A stretch of DNA of 25,513 bases, taken from contig CANRFI010000012.1 of assembly GCA_947629855.1 (NCBI GenBank), forward strand, positions 1 through 25,513. The letters are read 5' to 3'. This document shows, piece after piece, positions 24,862 to 25,513 of this stretch. The notes under the pieces were generated by a model, which ran no database searches, had not been told where the DNA came from, and saw only the letters and a program-made list of their open reading frames with translations. The DNA comes from an uncultured Clostridia bacterium. Its GTDB lineage: Bacteria; Bacillota_A; Clostridia; TANB77; CAG-508. A program made the position numbers and the translations under genes. The stretch's first letter is position 1; every line of letters begins with the position of its first letter.

Positions 24862-24890
24862 AGTTTAACATAATATTGTGTTTTTTGCAA
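24862..24890 (-). promoter_or_regulatory. Possible promoter of the Cys-His-Asp gene
   Basis: A -35 TTGCAA (24885-24890), 17-base spacer and -10 TAAACT (24862-24867) lie on the minus strand. Each box matches consensus at four of six bases. Confidence 0.4.
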
Positions 24891-24891
24891 T

Positions 24892-24928
24892 AAAAAAGAA
24901 TTAAAAATATTTACATTCTTAATTCCCT
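24892..24928 (-). terminator. Terminator after rplT
   Basis: On the minus strand GAATTAA pairs with TTAATTC, extended by G-T pairs, around a 14-base loop, and is followed by TTTTTT. It lies just past the rplT stop. Confidence 0.65.
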
Positions 24929-24939
24929 TCCCTATATTT

Positions 24940-25290
24940 TTATGCTTTTTTTGCAATTTCAGCAATTTCTGTAAAAGCTTTTGGATCTGTTACAGCTATT
25001 TCTGCTAACATTTTTCTGTTTATTGTAACATTTGCTTTCTTTAATCCTGCTATTAATTTACTATATGTTGTTCCATTCATTCTTGCAGCAGCATTAATTC
25101 TTGCTATCCATAATTTTCTAAAATTGCTTTTTTTATCTTTTCTTCCAATATATGCATATACTCCAGATTTCATAACAGCTTGTCTAGCCATTCTAAATCT
25201 GTAGCTTTTTGCTCCATAATAACCTTTTGCTTGTTTTAATATTTTTTTATGTCTTGCTCTTGTTGTTCTTGCTGTTTTTACTCTTGCCAT
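24940..25290 (-). CDS. rplT: 50S ribosomal protein L20
   Basis: A 116-residue large-subunit protein that binds 23S rRNA early in assembly. It starts [20 protein letters not shown] and contains [20 protein letters not shown], both canonical. The start ATG 25290 is preceded by AAAGAGGAAGGTGAATAATA-type purine-rich sequence. It follows rpmI by 34 bases, the usual infC-rpmI-rplT order. Confidence 0.97.
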   Translation of the reverse strand: MARVKTARTTRARHKKILKQAKGYYGAKSYRFRMARQAVMKSGVYAYIGRKDKKSNFRKLWIARINAAARMNGTTYSKLIAGLKKANVTINRKMLAEIAVTDPKAFTEIAEIAKKA

Positions 25291-25324
25291 TTATTATTCA
25301 CCTTCCTCTTTTTATTTGTCATTT

Positions 25325-25513
25325 TTAGTTACCATATGGTAATAATTTTTTGATTGTATTTTCACATGTTTTATCAGCATAAGCATTTTGAATTTTTCCT
25401 GATTTCTTTTGTCTTCTTGTTTTATTTGCTAATAAATGTCTTCTGTTTGATTTTGTTCTTTTTACTTTTCCTGTAGCTGTTAATGAATATCTTTTTTTAG
25501 CAGCTTTATTTGT
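25325..25513 (-). CDS. rpmI: 50S ribosomal protein L35 (5' end outside window)
   Basis: Minus-strand frame open to the window edge; reads TNKAAKKRYSLTATGKVKR, then RRHLLANKTRRQKKSG, and ends KKLLPYGN. Only about the first five residues (typically MPKMK) are missing. L35 is a small basic protein of the large subunit. It is the gene before rplT; infC would be expected just beyond the window. Confidence 0.95.
   Translation of the reverse strand, partial: TNKAAKKRYSLTATGKVKRTKSNRRHLLANKTRRQKKSGKIQNAYADKTCENTIKKLLPYGN

Noticed and set aside
1..25513. tRNA, rRNA, insertion sequences, prophage genes
   Set aside because: No cloverleaf, rRNA segment, transposase or integrase was recognised on either strand.

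Overview
This window comes from a very AT-rich, low-GC Gram-positive bacterium, most likely an uncultured gut-type Clostridia (Firmicutes). The evidence is the gene order rpsB-tsf-pyrH-frr-uppS-cdsA-rseP, a spoVAC-spoVAD-spoVAE sporulation operon, strong AGGAGG ribosome-binding sites, and a type IV pilus locus with no secretin gene. Nearly all genes lie on the minus strand; only the dodecin-spoVA cluster is on the plus strand.

Layout in window order. 1-1733 (minus): 3'-truncated gene for a pilin-like, tandem-repeat surface protein. 1963-6982 (minus): rseP, cdsA, uppS, a farnesyl-diphosphate-type synthase, frr and pyrH. 7164-8949 (minus): tsf and rpsB behind a strong promoter. 9139-10023 (minus): ROK sugar kinase. 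10127-19446 (minus): type IV pilus locus, transcribed as pilMN fusion, pilO-like, a PilP-slot protein, major pilin, prepilin peptidase, two minor pilins, pilB, pilT, pilC. 19622-20926 (minus): rsmB. 21054-23196 (plus): dodecin, spoVAC, spoVAD, spoVAE. 23226-24822 (minus): a Cys-His-Asp (transglutaminase/papain-like) protein. 24940-25513 (minus): rplT and the end of rpmI.

The most remarkable observation concerns translation. Six genes are interrupted by a +1 frameshift (pyrH, pilO-like, spoVAC, spoVAD, spoVAE and the Cys-His-Asp protein). In every case the last in-frame codon before the break is CGG, and skipping its C restores the protein, with a glycine codon GGN decoded next. A hand scan of every CGG and CCG in the window found no CGG used as an ordinary sense codon in any gene, although CGA, CGC and CGT are used for arginine. 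So every in-frame CGG codon found here marks a +1 shift, including one in the essential gene pyrH and one at the same homologous position in the paralogues spoVAC and spoVAE. This fits an organism in which CGG is unassigned or hungry and directs +1 frameshifting or CGGN quadruplet decoding. A systematic assembly or sequencing artefact remains the main alternative.

Functionally, the window joins housekeeping translation genes with lipid-carrier synthesis (FPP to undecaprenyl-PP, CDP-diacylglycerol), an envelope protease, a surface pilus machine with retraction ATPase, and the spore dipicolinate channel genes.
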